64,000 bases of DNA from Nemophila menziesii (GCA_029959085.1 JARWIR010000002.1:66456154-66520153), one strand, 5' to 3'; counted from the first letter of the stretch, positions 22,841 to 35,300 are shown. Notes: a model not told the origin generated them from the sequence alone. Numbers and translations are program-made.

Positions 22841-24590
22841 TGGTGGGTCCTGGTGTGTTATTAAATTAAAGTGAAAGTAAAGGAACCACAATCACCGCAA
22901 GTGTACGGTTGTCCAAGTAATATTCGATAAATCGAGTTCGTTCGCAGGGACGGATTAGGCACAACTCAGGTATTAATCGAAAAGTAAGAGTAATTGCTTA
23001 ACAGAAAATAAAATAAAGATTTTTGTTTTGTTTTTATAAATTAAAAGATGCAAGAAAATAAACTACTGAATTAAAAGAAAGCAAATAAAAGAGATTTGAA
23101 ACTTCAGATGAGAAAGAGTACTTGATCCTCGCAAGGGTTTCACCTAATCTATCTAATTCATGCTTCTGTTTAAGGGCTAAACGGGTATTATTATGCTAGT
23201 CGGGACTCTAATATCTCCTAGCCCCCGTCAGGGTGGACCTAAGAGCTATCCTACGGTATTACAAACCCCGTCAGGGTGAATATAAGCTACTTTCAGATGA
23301 ATAATAATTTACCTCATTGGCTGCATGGTTAGTTAAGCCTGTCAAGGTCAATAACGGATACTATGCGTCTATTATCTAAGTCTGTAATTAAACCCCCCGT
23401 CAAGGTGATCCATACGCCACTATATGGAATAGCCTAATTACTATGAGCTAAGTTTGATTCATGACTTCAAAATTAGTAATTAAAACAAAATAATAGTCAA
23501 CACCAAATACCTAGTCTAATTTAAACTATTAAATCCCAAATTCAGAAAACATAAACTAAACAGAATTAAGTTCAACCCATATAGCGATTCTCAAGTACTA
23601 AAGAAATTAGTTCATAACGGAATGGAAAACTAAAATTAAAATAAATGAATTCATAGTTTCGAATTACAGAAAGAAAATAAAGAACCTAAAGGTTAAGATG
23701 ACTGATGATGGAAGAACAGGACTCCTCCAGCACTAGCTTCTCCTTGCCTTCTTGCTCTGACTTGAAAACCTTAAGCCTCTTGTGTAATTCTCTGAAGTGT
23801 GTGAAAGTAGGAGGTTAAGGGGTGTATTTATAGGTGTTGGAGGAGTCTAGGTCGAATTTTGCTTGGAGTGGAAGACAAGTCAAAGACTCTCAAATTCGTA
23901 GCTCTTAAAAGATAAGATTCTGCTGATTTGATTTGGTCATATCTTTTTCAATACTTATCTGTTTGAGAAGTTCCAATATATGAAACTGCTTGTCTTGGAA
24001 AGCTCTTTCTATTGGTGCAGACCATTCGTCCAGAATCCTAGCCAATCTTTTATTATGATTTAATTCCTAAAACGTGGCTGGATTTCAGATTTCAAAAGGC
24101 ATCTTTATCTTTTCCTCCTTTAAATAAATCTTTACCAAATCTTCTTATTTCCATGTAAATCTTCTTTCCTTTCATCTTTATCTTGACTTGGCCTCTAAGT
24201 AATTACCATTTATCTTTAAAAGCTTCACATTAAATAAATAATTAAACCGCATATGCTTAAAAAGAATAAATCAATAAATCAAGAAATCAAAATAGGAAAG
24301 TGTACTCTAAAAATGGAAACTCGACTAGAAATCACTTCCTAACACTCTAAAATACACTAAGACTTTATTCTCACTTTTTCTCCTTGGATTGGTCTTTCAA
24401 GAACCTATTAACTTTGCATTAAAAATAGTCAAATTTACGCACAAAAGCTCAGATTCTGCAAATAGTTAATTTCCAAGGGGAGAAAGTGCAATATGATCAA
24501 ATAAGCTTAAAAGTCTATCAAACAAGTCATTTATTCACCTAAAAGGATGTCTCCAAGGGGCTAATTATTAGAACAAAACGGGAGACATCA
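22841..24590 (-). repeat. Young family A 3' LTR
   Basis: It runs (minus strand) from TGATGTCTCC at 24590 to GGACCCACCA at 22841. The TG...CA ends are intact. The TATA-like CTATAAATAC lies at 23824-23833. Near its start the words GATGTCTCC and GGAGACATC form a 9-bp inverted pair. Confidence 0.95.
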
Positions 24591-24606
24591 AGACCCCAAA
24601 CTCAAA
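24591..24606 (-). promoter_or_regulatory. Polypurine tract of young family A
   Basis: On the minus strand GGTTTGAGTTTGGGGTCT abuts the 3' LTR start TGATG. This is the position where plus-strand DNA synthesis of LTR retrotransposons is primed. Confidence 0.7.
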
Positions 24607-26078
24607 CCTTTGTCGTCCCGACAAAGCAGAATAATAATAAACAAGGATCTTTTAGGTGAATGCAGAAGGTAGAAACTAGTAAATAATCCCAAAGCAAAGC
24701 TTAAAACAAATTTCATATAGTCTAATCTAGGAATTAATATACACCTACACTTATCATGCAAAATCAAATACAAAACAATATCAATTCAAAATTAATTTCA
24801 CAATGCTAGAAGGTTACGCTTATTACTTATCTCAAGATGGTGGCTATAGGGTGTTCCTCGATCCTTACTTGTGTTGAATGTTCCACTTAGAATAATCGCT
24901 ATTAACTCACCGTGTATCTAGAAATCACGAGGACTTTATGGTTTTAGCATAGGCTGAAGGACGGTATGGTATGTATATTTGGTAAATTTGAAGTGAGCTT
25001 TTGGCTCTCTCCTCACTTACCATCAACAAGACTGTCCAAGAGCTTGAGTTTACACTCGAATAACGTTCTCACTCAACCCAATTAACGCGCTTAATTAGCG
25101 TCCCCAAGTTAACCCAATAAGCACTAAGGATGGTTCACCTAAAATTTTCCACTTTGCCGGTCCAAATATATATTCTTTTCATATAACTTTTTGTTTCTTT
25201 ATATATATATATTTTTTTTTGTATAGCTATGACTCTCTCTTTAATGTTGAGATATCATGCTATTTTTCTTCATGCCTATTCATGATTTTAGCTTTATAGC
25301 TTCTTTTCCATTCACTATTACCCCGGCAAAGGGTTACAATACAATAAATTTGTGAATCATCAAAATATATAACCGAGCACAATTGATAAGCTCAAAAATC
25401 CCAACCCAATAAATTCCCATATGGTGGACCCACCACCCCAAACTCAAGCTCAAGACAGGAAGTCTCAGGATCGTGATTCAAGTGCGGGTCATATGGTCAT
25501 GCCTAACAATCTAAAGGGAAATTGGCTTATAATGTGGCGACAAAAGAAAGGCTTAAAGGCTAAGAATTTGTCTAAGAAGGATAAAATTAATTCAGGGATA
25601 GACAGCCAAAAAGGATTCAAAGGGCTTAAAAAAGAACTGCCTCTATCATTTTCCTATCTACACAATTTGCCTCTAGTTCATACCTAAGTGGGTTCTCTAC
25701 TCATTTAGATCTCACGTTCTACAAACCACCTATTATCCTTAAGCACAAGTTTACTTCTTTTGCATTGTTCATTAATTTTTCCTATCAATTACTTCATACT
25801 TGCATGCAATTAAAGTTCAGCTTCATACTAACTCCTAAAGTCAACTATTTTCTATCATTAATTCATAAAAAGCATGCTTGATGGGGGCATTTAAAATTCT
25901 CTACAGTCATGCAACCCTAAGATTAATTTTATTAAAAGCATGTAAATCACAAAAAATTGGGATGAGGCAACGAACCCCACCCCAAACTCAAAAGTGAGTC
26001 GTGTCCCCACGACTCGAAAAAAGACTCAATAAAGCAAATAAAATTAAACTAAACTACCTAACTAGTGTCTACCATCAA
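24591..26078 (-). other. Young family A 3' non-coding internal region
   Basis: About 1.5 kb between the small post-pol ORF and the 3' LTR, with no coding potential. It holds three copies of the motif TGAGTTTGGGGT (minus strand), at 25979-25990, 25435-25446 and 24593-24604; the last is the polypurine tract. A perfect 8-bp hairpin is present at 25996-26015. The old copy keeps the same arrangement at 43096-44515. Confidence 0.75.
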
Positions 26079-26531
26079 TTAAGAAGAAGAATTAGAACGG
26101 GGTACCTGGCCATGAAGATCCATAGTGTCCTCCTCCGAAGAGGGAGTATAATTATCAATATCCATGAATAAAGTTACCTCTTCCAATGTTGACTTAATCT
26201 GTGTAATTTCCTTCCAAAGTGCTCCGATGTCTAATCGTAAAAGTTTGAACTCTTGTTGCAAATTGTGAGCCCATGGAGGAATTCCAGAATCAGTTTGAGA
26301 AGAAGAAGAACTTTGAACTTGAAATTGTAGCTTGTCTTCAGGCTTTGATGATACCCTCATCCTTGCTGTTAATTTCCCGTGTTGTGGTGGTGCAGGTGCC
26401 TTCTCTTGTGTTCCTTCAGTAGGCTCATCAAGATTGATGGCCTTTTCAATTGTGGAACCAGGTAAACTCTTGTTCTTCCCTAGGATACCACACCTCCTCT
26501 TATAATCCAAAGCATCTGTTCTGTTTGTCAT
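26079..26531 (-). CDS. Post-pol ORF of young family A, internally shortened
   Basis: A 150-residue ORF starts MTNRTDALDYKRRCG, in the position where Athila elements carry an env-like or accessory ORF. The same first six residues open the post-pol ORF of the old copy at 41780, which is about 430 codons long. The young version keeps the start and a C-terminal helical, coiled-coil-like segment (QQEFKLLRLDIGALWKEI). It lacks the middle domain found in the old copy. I see no signal peptide and no membrane segment, so an envelope role is not supported. Function unknown. Confidence 0.55.
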   Translation of the reverse strand: MTNRTDALDYKRRCGILGKNKSLPGSTIEKAINLDEPTEGTQEKAPAPPQHGKLTARMRVSSKPEDKLQFQVQSSSSSQTDSGIPPWAHNLQQEFKLLRLDIGALWKEITQIKSTLEEVTLFMDIDNYTPSSEEDTMDLHGQVPRSNSSS

Positions 26532-26889
26532 GGTTGAATTGACCCCAAACTCAAGTTTATACCAAGGATAGAATAAAGTTAAGAAAACTTGGTATAGCTT
26601 GAGTTTCTTGCTTGGATTAGATGAAGGAAGTTGTTTTCTTGATGAATCTTGGAAGAACTCTTGAAAGCTTGATGATCTTGATTGTGTTTAATGGTGTTTT
26701 GTGATGAATTTGATGGAGAGGATGTGTTTATGGAGGATGGAGGAGAGATTTGATGATGTTGAATTGTTTGTTGTAGAGGTTTAATCAAGCTTCAAGGTGT
26801 TTTTATAGGGTTGGGAGCTGGAAAATTCGTGTGGAAGAGGCTAGGGTTTATCTCCTTAAGGTTAGAAGTTGACTGGGCTTCGAATTCTT

Positions 26890-27290
26890 CACAAACCGCC
26901 GGTCCGCGGTGCATCCCTGCGGTGCAGGGGGTAGTCCGCGGGGGTAGTCCGCGGGGGTAGTCCGCGCGCAACAGCTATTGATTTTTTTCGCTTCTGTCTT
27001 GACCCCGAGCTAGCACCCCGTGGTACGGGTTTTTGCCCTGCGGTGTAGGGGTGCGGTGCATGGGGTAGTCCGCACATACTCCGTCAAAAAACCCGCGGTA
27101 CACAACCCGTGGTACGGGTTTTTGAGGCGCGGTATAGGGCGCGGTGCACCGCGGCTATCAGCTTCATTTTTTTCTTGCTTCTGGATAAAACCCGTGGTAC
27201 AGACCCGTGGTACGGGTTTTTTGGGGCGCGGTACATCCCTACGGTATAGGGGGTACACCGCGGGGGTAGTCCGCGCCAGCCTTTGATTTT
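26890..27290. repeat. GC-rich minisatellite between pol and post-pol ORF (young copy)
   Basis: It contains three tandem units of about 15 bases, GGGGGTAGTCCGCGG (26928-26968). CCCGTGGTACGGGTTTTT occurs three times (about 27018, 27109 and 27201); its arms ACCCGT and ACGGGT are inverted. The GC content contrasts sharply with the AT-rich surroundings. Short open frames across it look like by-products of composition. Confidence 0.8.
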
Positions 27291-27493
27291 CCAAAAAATT
27301 TCTCCAAGCTTCCCAAACTCGATTCCTGCACTATTAACACAATACCCTTCTCATTTCTTTAAAAGTAGACACTAAAACTTGACACTAACTTAGAATTATA
27401 CACTAGGAATTGAAAAACTGAAAGCAATAAACTATTATACAATGAAATGGCTTTTGTTTAACGTCGTTAAGCTCGACGGGTTACCTCTCGCAT

Positions 27494-30400
27494 CTATTCA
27501 GCTTCGAGGAGGTACATGACCTCTCCCGGATGTGGATCCACCATGCGATTAGTATCCTCGCCTCCATGATAGATTTTCAAACGATGACCGTTCACCATAA
27601 AGGTGCGGTGTTCAGTTGGATGTTCAATCTCGATAGCTCCATGAGGCGTAACTTTGGTCACAATGTAGGGACCAGACCACTTTGATCTCAACTTTCCCGG
27701 ATAATTACTGAACTTGGAGTTGTATTTTAGGACCCTCTGTCCCACTTCGAATGTCTTTGCACGGATACGATTATCATGCCACCTCTTCGTGTTTTCTTTG
27801 TACAGCTTCGCGTTTTCATAGGCATGTAATCTAAACTCATCAAGTTCATTCAGCTTCATCAAACGATTCTCACCGGCCAAAGTGGGATCTAAATTCAACT
27901 GCGCTATCGCCCAGTACGCACCTAATTTAAGTTCAAGAGGCAAGTGACAAGCCTTACCAAAAACCATACGATACGGAGATGCACCAACTGGAGTTTTAAA
28001 CGCAGTACGATAAGCCCACAACGCATCATCTAGCTTCATAGACCAATCCTTCCTTGTGGGGCCAACAGTCTTTTCCAGAATAGATTTTACCTCTCGATTA
28101 GAGACCTCAGCTTGACCATTGGCTTGTGGATGATACGCGGTAGATACACGATGTCTCACACCATACTTCTCTAACACTGTCTTTAGATATTTGTTCACAA
28201 AGTGTGAACCTCCATCACTGATAATAACTCGAGGTGTCCCATGTCTAGTGAAGATGTGTGATTTTAAGAATTTAATCACTACTCGCGAATCGTTAGTTGG
28301 TAGAGCTACAGCCTCTACCCATTTAGACACGTAATCAACAGCTAGTAGGATGTAGAGATTTCCGTTAGATGGTACAAAAGGACCCATGAAATCAATACCC
28401 CATACATCAAATATCTCAACTTCAAGCACATTATTACGCGGCATCTCATCCCTCTTGGATATATTACCAGTAAACTGGCATCTATGACACTTCTGAACAT
28501 ACTCATGACAATCCTTATGTAAAGTAGGCCAATAAAAACCGGATTGTAGTACCTTAGCAGCTGTGCGGTCTCCTTTGAAGTGTCCTCCGTATGGCGAATC
28601 ATGACAACCCGCAACCACTGCCCAAGCTTCTTTCTCAGGTATGCATCTCCTCACCATTTGATCACTACACATTTTGTAGAGGAAGGGATCCTCCCAAAAG
28701 AACTGTTTAGCACGATGGATCAATCTTTTCTTGTCTTGTGATGTGGCTCCTTGAGGAAAGTTACCACTCACAATAAGATTTACAATGTCAGCATACCACG
28801 GAGTACCATCATGTATAGCAAATAAACTCTCATCAGGAAACTCTTCTCGAACCAACTCAGGATCATTATTAAGCTCTGAACCTTCAAGACGTGACAGATG
28901 ATCTGCAACCTGATTTTCACACCCCTTTCGATCTCGGATTTCTAAGTCAAACTCTTGCAACAATAACACCCATCTGATTAAACGCGGCTTAGCATCTTTC
29001 TTTTCCATAAGGTATCTAATTGCAGAATGATCAGTAAAAACAACAACTTTCGCCCCAAGAAGATAGGAACGAAATTTGTCGAATGCATATACTACAGCTA
29101 GTAACTCTTTCTCAGTTACGGTATAATTTACTTGAGCACTTGTAAAGACCTTATTAGCGTAGTAGATGGAGTGAAATACCTTATCTTTTCGTTGTCCCAG
29201 AACAGCACCCATAGCAAGATCACTAGCATCACACATAACTTCAAACGGAATCTTCCAATCAGGAGGTAATACAATAGGTGCAGAGATAAGCTTCTCCTTA
29301 ATCTGTTGAAAGGCCATCATGCAAGCTTCATCAAAAAGGAATTTGGCGTCCTTTTCAAGTAAGTTACATAATGGTTTAGAGATCTTGGAGAAATCCTTGA
29401 TGAAACGTCGGTAAAAACCAGCATGACCTAAGAAACTTCTCACCCCTTTAACAGAAATTGGAGGGGGAAGAGTTTTAATTACCTCAATCTTTGCGCGATC
29501 AACTTCCAAACCTGAACTCGAAACCTTGTGTCCCAACACTATACCTTCACGAACCATAAAGTGACATTTTTCCCAGTTCAAAACCAAATCAGTTTCCTTG
29601 CATCTAACTAACACCTTCTCCAAATTCCGCAAGCACTCCTCAAAGTTATCACCAAATACAGAGAAGTCATCCATAAATACCTCAAGGAAATCATCGATCA
29701 TGTCCCAGAAAATCGCCATCATACATCTTTGAAAAGTAGCAGGTGCATTACATAATCCAAATGGCATCCTTCGGAAGGCAAAGGTACCAAAAGGACATGT
29801 AAAGGTTGTCTTGTGTTGGTCTTTTGGATCCACATAAATCTGATTGTATCCTGAATATCCATCCAAAAAGCAATAATATTCTCTACCAGCTAGCTTGTCT
29901 AACATCTGATCAATAAACGGAAGAGGGAAGTGATCTTTTCTGGTGGCCTTGTTCAACTTACGATAGTCCATACACACTCTCCAACCAACAACGGTCCTCG
30001 AGGGTATGGCTTCATTCTGTTCATTCAAGATGGTAGTAATACCACCCTTCTTTGGTACGCATTGAACCGGACTCACCCATTCGCTGCTAGCTATGGGATA
30101 GATAATTCCCGCATCTAGCAACTTGATAACCTCTTTCTTCACTACTTCCTTCATAGCTGGCATCAATCTTCTTTGTCCTTCGATTGAGCGCGCATTTTCA
30201 TCGTCCAGAATGATCTTGTGTTGGCAATAGGAAGGACTAATGCCTTTGATGTCAGCAATAGTCCAACCAATCGCCTCTTTGTTAGCTCGTAGGATGCGCA
30301 ATAGTTTTTCTTCTTGAAGACCTGTTAAAGTAGCTGAAACAATAACAGGCAGAGTTTTGTTAGTACCCAAATACGCATACCTCAGGTGTGTCGGAAGCGG

Positions 30401-32968
30401 CTTTTCTTCTAATTTCGGGGGAGCTTCGATAGATGGTTTATTTTTGAGAACTATCTCCCCCGGTTCTCTGACAGGTTCATAAGTGAGACGCTTCTGCTTC
30501 GGATATCCAGAGTTAAGAGCTGCCACTGTTTCGGCTAACTCTTCAATTGGTTTTGGTACGTCAAGTGTTAGGGCAGCTTGCAAGATATCACCGAAGTTCA
30601 TGTATTCCCATACTTCTCGTGTGGCTAAGTCAATCATGTCCAATTGGAAACAGTCTTCTTGCAAATCTGGAAACTTCATTGCCCTAAACACGTTGAACTT
30701 TACCTCCTCGTCTTGGATTCGCATTGTCAATTCTCCGTTTTCTACATTAATAACAGTACGCCCCGTGGCTAGGAATGGTCGTCCCAAAATGATGGGGACA
30801 TTCCTATCCGCGTCGTATTCAAGAATAACGAAATCGACAGGAAAAATAAAAGTACCTGCCTTGACGAGGACATCTTCTATGCGTCCCTCTGGATGTACGA
30901 GGGATCTGTCAGCCATTTGTAGGACCATGGATGTCGGCCTTGCTTCTCCTATCTTCAACATCTCGAAAATTGATTTGAGCATGAGATTGATGCTCGCTCC
31001 CAAATCACACAAAGCTTTACCTTGCCACTCATTGCCAATGGAAATAGGAATTGTAAAACTCCCAGGATCAAGTAGTTTTGGTGGCAATTTGCTTTGGCAT
31101 ATGGCACTACATTCTTCAGGTAAACCTATCATCTCATTCTCAAGGTGTGGTCTTTTGTTGGCGATGGCTCTCTTCAGGAATTTGACATATTTCGGCACGT
31201 CTCTAATGGCATCTAAGAATGGAATGTTAATATTAAGCCCACGTACCACATTCAGGAATTTCTGATAGTCAGCCATATCGCCTTTCTTCTGAACTCTCGA
31301 GGGAAAAGGTGGGGGAGGACGGGTTACTGTAGTATCTGGCTTCTTTGGCTTTTCCGGAATCTTCTCCACTTCTATTACTTCAGGTTCATCTTCTTTCTCC
31401 CCCACATCTTTTACCGGTTTTTCCTTCACAGTTGTTTCTTTTTCTTTCATTACGGGAAAAGGAGGTGGTGGGAGATTCTTACCACTTCTAAGTGTCACTG
31501 CATTACAATCTTCTCTTTTCTTGGGTTCTTCAGTGTCACTTGGTAATTGTCCTTGCTGACGTTGATTTAATTGCTTATTTATCTGCGCCATCTGAGTTTC
31601 TATCAATTTAAGTGCTGCGGCTGTAGATTGTTGAATGCTGATTAGTGTTGTCAAGGTTTGTTGAACATCTAGAGCACCTTCTTGAGGTTGAGCAGGTAAA
31701 GCTTTCTGGTTCATGGTTTCGGTATAAGCATCTTGAGGAGGTTGTCTCTGCACTTGATTTCCGTATGCTTGTCCACCTTGGTAGTTGTTCTGAGGTCTTG
31801 GTTGAAAGTTGTTTCCTTGGGGGCGTGGTTGATATGCATAAGTTGGATTAGCAGCCCCATTTGGATTTGAATATTGGAAACCCGGATGGTTTCTGTTAGG
31901 TTGATAGCCTTGACCACTTGAATTATAATTTCCTCGGTTGGATATGAACATTACGGATTCTGGATTGTTTTGACAGGTCTCCCAATCATGATCTTGTGTA
32001 CCGCAGTTAGAACATCCATAAACTTCTTGTGTAACATTAACATCTGCTCTTCTACCAGTAGCACCTTTTGTAACAGCTAGAGTAAGCTGTTTCAGTTGTT
32101 GTTCGAGTTTGTTTTCCATGGCGGTGAATTTTTCTTCAGTTGACGCAGTATTTCCACCTCGAACAGGTGTTCTTACAGTGTTCCAACCAAGTTCATTTGT
32201 TACAGTTCTATTCAAAATAATCTTCGCATGAACTGGTTGTACCTGTAGGAATCCACCACCACAAAGCAAGTCTAGATCCTTTCTTGAAGAGCCATCAAGT
32301 CCTCGGTAAAATATCTTCATCTGTTGAACTTCTGTGAGGCCATGATCAGGGACTCTTCGTAAGCAAATCTGAAATCTCTTCCAACTTCTACCCAAAGTCT
32401 CGTCTTCCTCTTGTTTGAATGAGGTTAGTTCAACTTGTGCATCTAATCTCATATTCGTTGGGTAGTATCTATCGAAGAACGCGGTTTGTAATGCGTCCCA
32501 TGTTGTAATTGTTCCGGGTTCTTGCGAATCATGCCATTCACTTGCTCCATCAATAACGAAGAATCTAAAATTAGCAAAATACATTTGCTCTTTAGTTACT
32601 CCTTGCGTAATATACGAATCGCAAATTTGCATGAACTTCTGTACAGCACGGATCGGATCTTCACTGGGTGTACCTCGGTAATTGCCATAACTTTGAAACT
32701 GAGATAGCATACCAGGATCGGGTCTGAATCTCTCGACATTAATATTTGCAGGGCCAATTCCGAGGGGAGGAGCTCGAAACGGAGCTTCTGCAGGGCCATT
32801 GGCGAACCACGGATCATTGTTTCGAGGAGCAGCTGGATTGAGTTGACTAGCCATTGTTTCTCTTGCTAATTTCTCCTCAAACTCTTTTGCTTTAGCGTCT
32901 CTCTTTCTTTTGTTTGCTTCACGAACTAGGTTTTCGGGATTTGCAAGAATCACGATACCTTCACGCAT
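27494..32968 (-). CDS. Athila-like Gag-Pol polyprotein, intact
   Basis: The open frame extends from 33079, but the likely start is its codon 38 (ATG at 32968, [13 protein letters not shown]), because the upstream residues are a leader-derived hydrophobic stretch. Numbering from 33079: capsid-like Gag about 100-300. CCHC knuckle Cys356, Cys359, His364, Cys369. Proline-rich linker 530-600. Aspartic protease with DLGAS about 692-696. Reverse transcriptase about 960-1200, with Asp1073 and the catalytic box FMDD 1135-1138. RNase H Asp1284, Glu1325, Asp1350. Integrase zinc finger His1493, His1500, Cys1531, Cys1534, and DDE residues Asp1563, Asp1622, Glu1658 (35 residues between the last two). GPF-like C-terminus about 1790. 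The chromodomain of chromoviruses is absent. All catalytic residues are present, so this is a potential autonomous source. Confidence 0.95.
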   Translation of the reverse strand: MREGIVILANPENLVREANKRKRDAKAKEFEEKLARETMASQLNPAAPRNNDPWFANGPAEAPFRAPPLGIGPANINVERFRPDPGMLSQFQSYGNYRGTPSEDPIRAVQKFMQICDSYITQGVTKEQMYFANFRFFVIDGASEWHDSQEPGTITTWDALQTAFFDRYYPTNMRLDAQVELTSFKQEEDETLGRSWKRFQICLRRVPDHGLTEVQQMKIFYRGLDGSSRKDLDLLCGGGFLQVQPVHAKIILNRTVTNELGWNTVRTPVRGGNTASTEEKFTAMENKLEQQLKQLTLAVTKGATGRRADVNVTQEVYGCSNCGTQDHDWETCQNNPESVMFISNRGNYNSSGQGYQPNRNHPGFQYSNPNGAANPTYAYQPRPQGNNFQPRPQNNYQGGQAYGNQVQRQPPQDAYTETMNQKALPAQPQEGALDVQQTLTTLISIQQSTAAALKLIETQMAQINKQLNQRQQGQLPSDTEEPKKREDCNAVTLRSGKNLPPPPFPVMKEKETTVKEKPVKDVGEKEDEPEVIEVEKIPEKPKKPDTTVTRPPPPFPSRVQKKGDMADYQKFLNVVRGLNINIPFLDAIRDVPKYVKFLKRAIANKRPHLENEMIGLPEECSAICQSKLPPKLLDPGSFTIPISIGNEWQGKALCDLGASINLMLKSIFEMLKIGEARPTSMVLQMADRSLVHPEGRIEDVLVKAGTFIFPVDFVILEYDADRNVPIILGRPFLATGRTVINVENGELTMRIQDEEVKFNVFRAMKFPDLQEDCFQLDMIDLATREVWEYMNFGDILQAALTLDVPKPIEELAETVAALNSGYPKQKRLTYEPVREPGEIVLKNKPSIEAPPKLEEKPLPTHLRYAYLGTNKTLPVIVSATLTGLQEEKLLRILRANKEAIGWTIADIKGISPSYCQHKIILDDENARSIEGQRRLMPAMKEVVKKEVIKLLDAGIIYPIASSEWVSPVQCVPKKGGITTILNEQNEAIPSRTVVGWRVCMDYRKLNKATRKDHFPLPFIDQMLDKLAGREYYCFLDGYSGYNQIYVDPKDQHKTTFTCPFGTFAFRRMPFGLCNAPATFQRCMMAIFWDMIDDFLEVFMDDFSVFGDNFEECLRNLEKVLVRCKETDLVLNWEKCHFMVREGIVLGHKVSSSGLEVDRAKIEVIKTLPPPISVKGVRSFLGHAGFYRRFIKDFSKISKPLCNLLEKDAKFLFDEACMMAFQQIKEKLISAPIVLPPDWKIPFEVMCDASDLAMGAVLGQRKDKVFHSIYYANKVFTSAQVNYTVTEKELLAVVYAFDKFRSYLLGAKVVVFTDHSAIRYLMEKKDAKPRLIRWVLLLQEFDLEIRDRKGCENQVADHLSRLEGSELNNDPELVREEFPDESLFAIHDGTPWYADIVNLIVSGNFPQGATSQDKKRLIHRAKQFFWEDPFLYKMCSDQMVRRCIPEKEAWAVVAGCHDSPYGGHFKGDRTAAKVLQSGFYWPTLHKDCHEYVQKCHRCQFTGNISKRDEMPRNNVLEVEIFDVWGIDFMGPFVPSNGNLYILLAVDYVSKWVEAVALPTNDSRVVIKFLKSHIFTRHGTPRVIISDGGSHFVNKYLKTVLEKYGVRHRVSTAYHPQANGQAEVSNREVKSILEKTVGPTRKDWSMKLDDALWAYRTAFKTPVGASPYRMVFGKACHLPLELKLGAYWAIAQLNLDPTLAGENRLMKLNELDEFRLHAYENAKLYKENTKRWHDNRIRAKTFEVGQRVLKYNSKFSNYPGKLRSKWSGPYIVTKVTPHGAIEIEHPTEHRTFMVNGHRLKIYHGGEDTNRMVDPHPGEVMYLLEAE

Positions 32969-33088
32969 AAACCAAAACCTGTAAACCTGAGAAAGAAAAA
33001 CAACCCAAAGCGTAAAACTGAAAAATAAAACTAAAACTAAACTAACAATTAAACTACTAAAGATTAACACCGGGGTCACACGCTACCG

Positions 33089-33106
33089 TCCCCGGCAGCG
33101 GCGCCA
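33089..33106 (-). promoter_or_regulatory. Primer-binding site of young family A, tRNA-Asp type
   Basis: On the minus strand TGGCGCCGCTGCCGGGGA begins 6 bases after the 5' LTR end. It is complementary to the 3' end expected for tRNA-Asp and identical to the site of the family B element at 63469-63486. Confidence 0.88.
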
Positions 33107-33112
33107 AAAACT

Positions 33113-34862
33113 TGGTGGGTCCTGGTGTGTTATTAAATTAAAGCGAAAGTAAAGGAACCACAATCACCGCAAGTGTACGGTTGTCCAAGTAATATTCGAT
33201 AAATCGAGTTCGTTCGCAGGGACGGATTAGGCACAACTCAGGTATTAATCGAAAAGTAAGAGTAATTGCTTAACAGAAAATAAAATAAAGATTTTTGTTT
33301 TGTTTTTATAAATTAAAAGATGCAAGAAAATAAACTACTGAATTAAAAGAAAGCAAATAAAAGAGATTTGAAACTTCAGATGAGAAAGAGTACTTGATCC
33401 TCGCAAGGGTTTCACCTAATCTATCTAATTCATGCTTCTGTTTAAGGGCTAAACGGGTATTATTATGCTAGTCGGGACTCTAATATCTCCTAGCCCCCGT
33501 CAGGGTGGACCTAAGAGCTATCCTACGGTATTACAAACCCCGTCAGGGTGAATATAAGCTACTTTCAGATGAATAATAATTTACCTCATTGGCTGCATGG
33601 TTAGTTAAGCCTGTCAAGGTCAATAACGGATACTATGCGTCTATTATCTAAGTCTGTAATTAAACCCCCCGTCAAGGTGATCCATACGCCACTATATGGA
33701 ATAGCCTAATTACTATGAGCTAAGTTTGATTCATGACTTCAAAATTAGTAATTAAAACAAAATAATAGTCAACACCAAATACCTAGTCTAATTTAAACTA
33801 TTAAATCCCAAATTCAGAAAACATAAACTAAACAGAATTAAGTTCAACCCATATAGCGATTCTCAAGTACTAAAGAAATTAGTTCATAACGGAATGGAAA
33901 ACTAAAATTAAAATAAATGAATTCATAGTTTCGAATTACAGAAAGAAAATAAAGAACCTAAAGGTTAAGATGACTGATGATGGAAGAACAGGACTCCTCC
34001 AGCACTAGCTTCTCCTTGCCTTCTTGCTCTGACTTGAAAACCTTAAGCCTCTTGTGTAATTCTCTGAAGTGTGTGAAAGTAGGAGGTTAAGGGGTGTATT
34101 TATAGGTGTTGGAGGAGTCTAGGTCGAATTTTGCTTGGAGTGGAAGACAAGTCAAAGACTCTCAAATTCGTAGCTCTTAAAAGATAAGATTCTGCTGATT
34201 TGATTTGGTCATATCTTTTTCAATACTTATCTATTTGAGAAGTTCCAATATATGAAACTGCTTGTCTTGGAAAGCTCTTTCTATTGGTGCAGACCATTCG
34301 TCCAGAATCCTAGCCAATCTTTTATTATGATTTAATTCCTAAAACGTGGCTGGATTTCAGATTTCAAAAGGCATCTTTATCTTTTCCTCCTTTAAATAAA
34401 TCTTTACCAAATCTTCTTATTTCCATGTAAATCTTCTTTCCTTTCATCTTTATCTTGACTTGGCCTCTAAGTAATTACCATTTATCTTTAAAAGCTTCAC
34501 ATTAAATAAATAATTAAACCGCATATGCTTAAAAAGAATAAATCAATAAATCAAGAAATCAAAATAGGAAAGTGTACTCTAAAAATGGAAACTCGACTAG
34601 AAATCACTTCCTAACACTCTAAAATACACTAAGACTTTATTCTCACTTTTTCTCCTTGGATTGGTCTTTCAAGAACCTATTAACTTTGCATTAAAAATAG
34701 TCAAATTTACGCACAAAAGCTCAGATTCTGCAAATAGTTAATTTCCAAGGGGAGAAAGTGCAATATGATCAAATAAGCTTAAAAGTCTATCAAACAAGTC
34801 ATTTATTCACCTAAAAGGATGTCTCCAAGGGGCTAATTATTAGAACAAAACGGGAGACATCA
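33113..34862 (-). repeat. Young family A 5' LTR
   Basis: 1750 bp, matching the 3' LTR with two differences noticed. The terminus TGATGTCTCC is at 34862 and GGACCCACCA at 33113. The hairpin words GATGTCTCC and GGAGACATC lie at 34818-34826 and 34853-34861. Confidence 0.95.
34096..34105 (-). promoter_or_regulatory. TATA-like box in young family A 5' LTR
   Basis: CTATAAATAC on the minus strand. The same word occurs in the family B LTRs (37955-37964 and 62502-62511), which supports a shared core promoter. Confidence 0.6.
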
Positions 34863-34867
34863 GGTAT

Positions 34868-35300
34868 CAACCAAATAGAAACCACTCGGGTTTCCAATAT
34901 TCGAATCCTAACGGGGAAGCGAACCCTAATTATGCTTATCATCCACGCCCCCAAGGTAACAATTATCAACCAAGAACACACAATAATTTTCAAGGAGGAC
35001 AAGGTTACGGAAATCACGCTCAAAGACAACCTCCTCAAGATAATTATAATGACACCATGAATCAAAGAGCTTTACCTGCTCAACCTCAAGAAGTTGTGTT
35101 AGATATTCATCAAACTTTAGAGAAATTAGTCTCCCTTCAGACAAAAGCTTGTTAAGATCAACAATCTTCTGCTACAACAATTAAGTTGTTAGAGAATCAA
35201 ATGGCTCAAATGACAAAGCAATTACAGCAGCGTCCACAAGGGCAACTCCCCAGTGACACTGAAAATATGAGATAGAAAGAAGATTGTAATGCTATAGCGC
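34868..35300 (+). pseudogene. Old family A gag, second part
   Basis: It continues the gag read that broke off at 22835, starting with the Asn/Gln-rich tail ([22 protein letters not shown]) and leading to KEDCNA. The preserved join across the GGTAT duplication confirms the nested insertion. Stop codons at about 35153 and 35273 interrupt it. Confidence 0.75.

Larger units (their letters stand above)
22841..34862 (-). mobile_element. Young full-length family A Athila-like Ty3/gypsy element
   Basis: The element is 12,022 bp with two 1750-bp LTRs, a 5-bp target duplication GGTAT on both sides (22836-22840 and 34863-34867), a tRNA-Asp-type primer-binding site and a polypurine tract. One uninterrupted gag-pol frame and a small post-pol ORF are present. 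I noticed only two LTR differences (22872 T versus 33144 C; 23961 G versus 34233 A), so insertion is recent. It sits antisense inside gag of an older copy of its own family. It appears structurally competent for gag-pol, though I cannot show that it moves. Confidence 0.95.

Noticed and set aside
26079..26531. Retroviral-type envelope protein
   Set aside because: No signal peptide, transmembrane segment or cysteine pattern is visible in either the short or the long post-pol ORF.
26889..27294. Arg/Pro-rich frames on both strands
   Set aside because: They follow from the GC-rich minisatellite composition.
30483..31265. 260-codon plus-strand frame opposite the protease and RT region
   Set aside because: It is antisense to the conserved gag-pol frame, and the equivalent antisense frame in the old copy (35687-36091) shadows the same domain.
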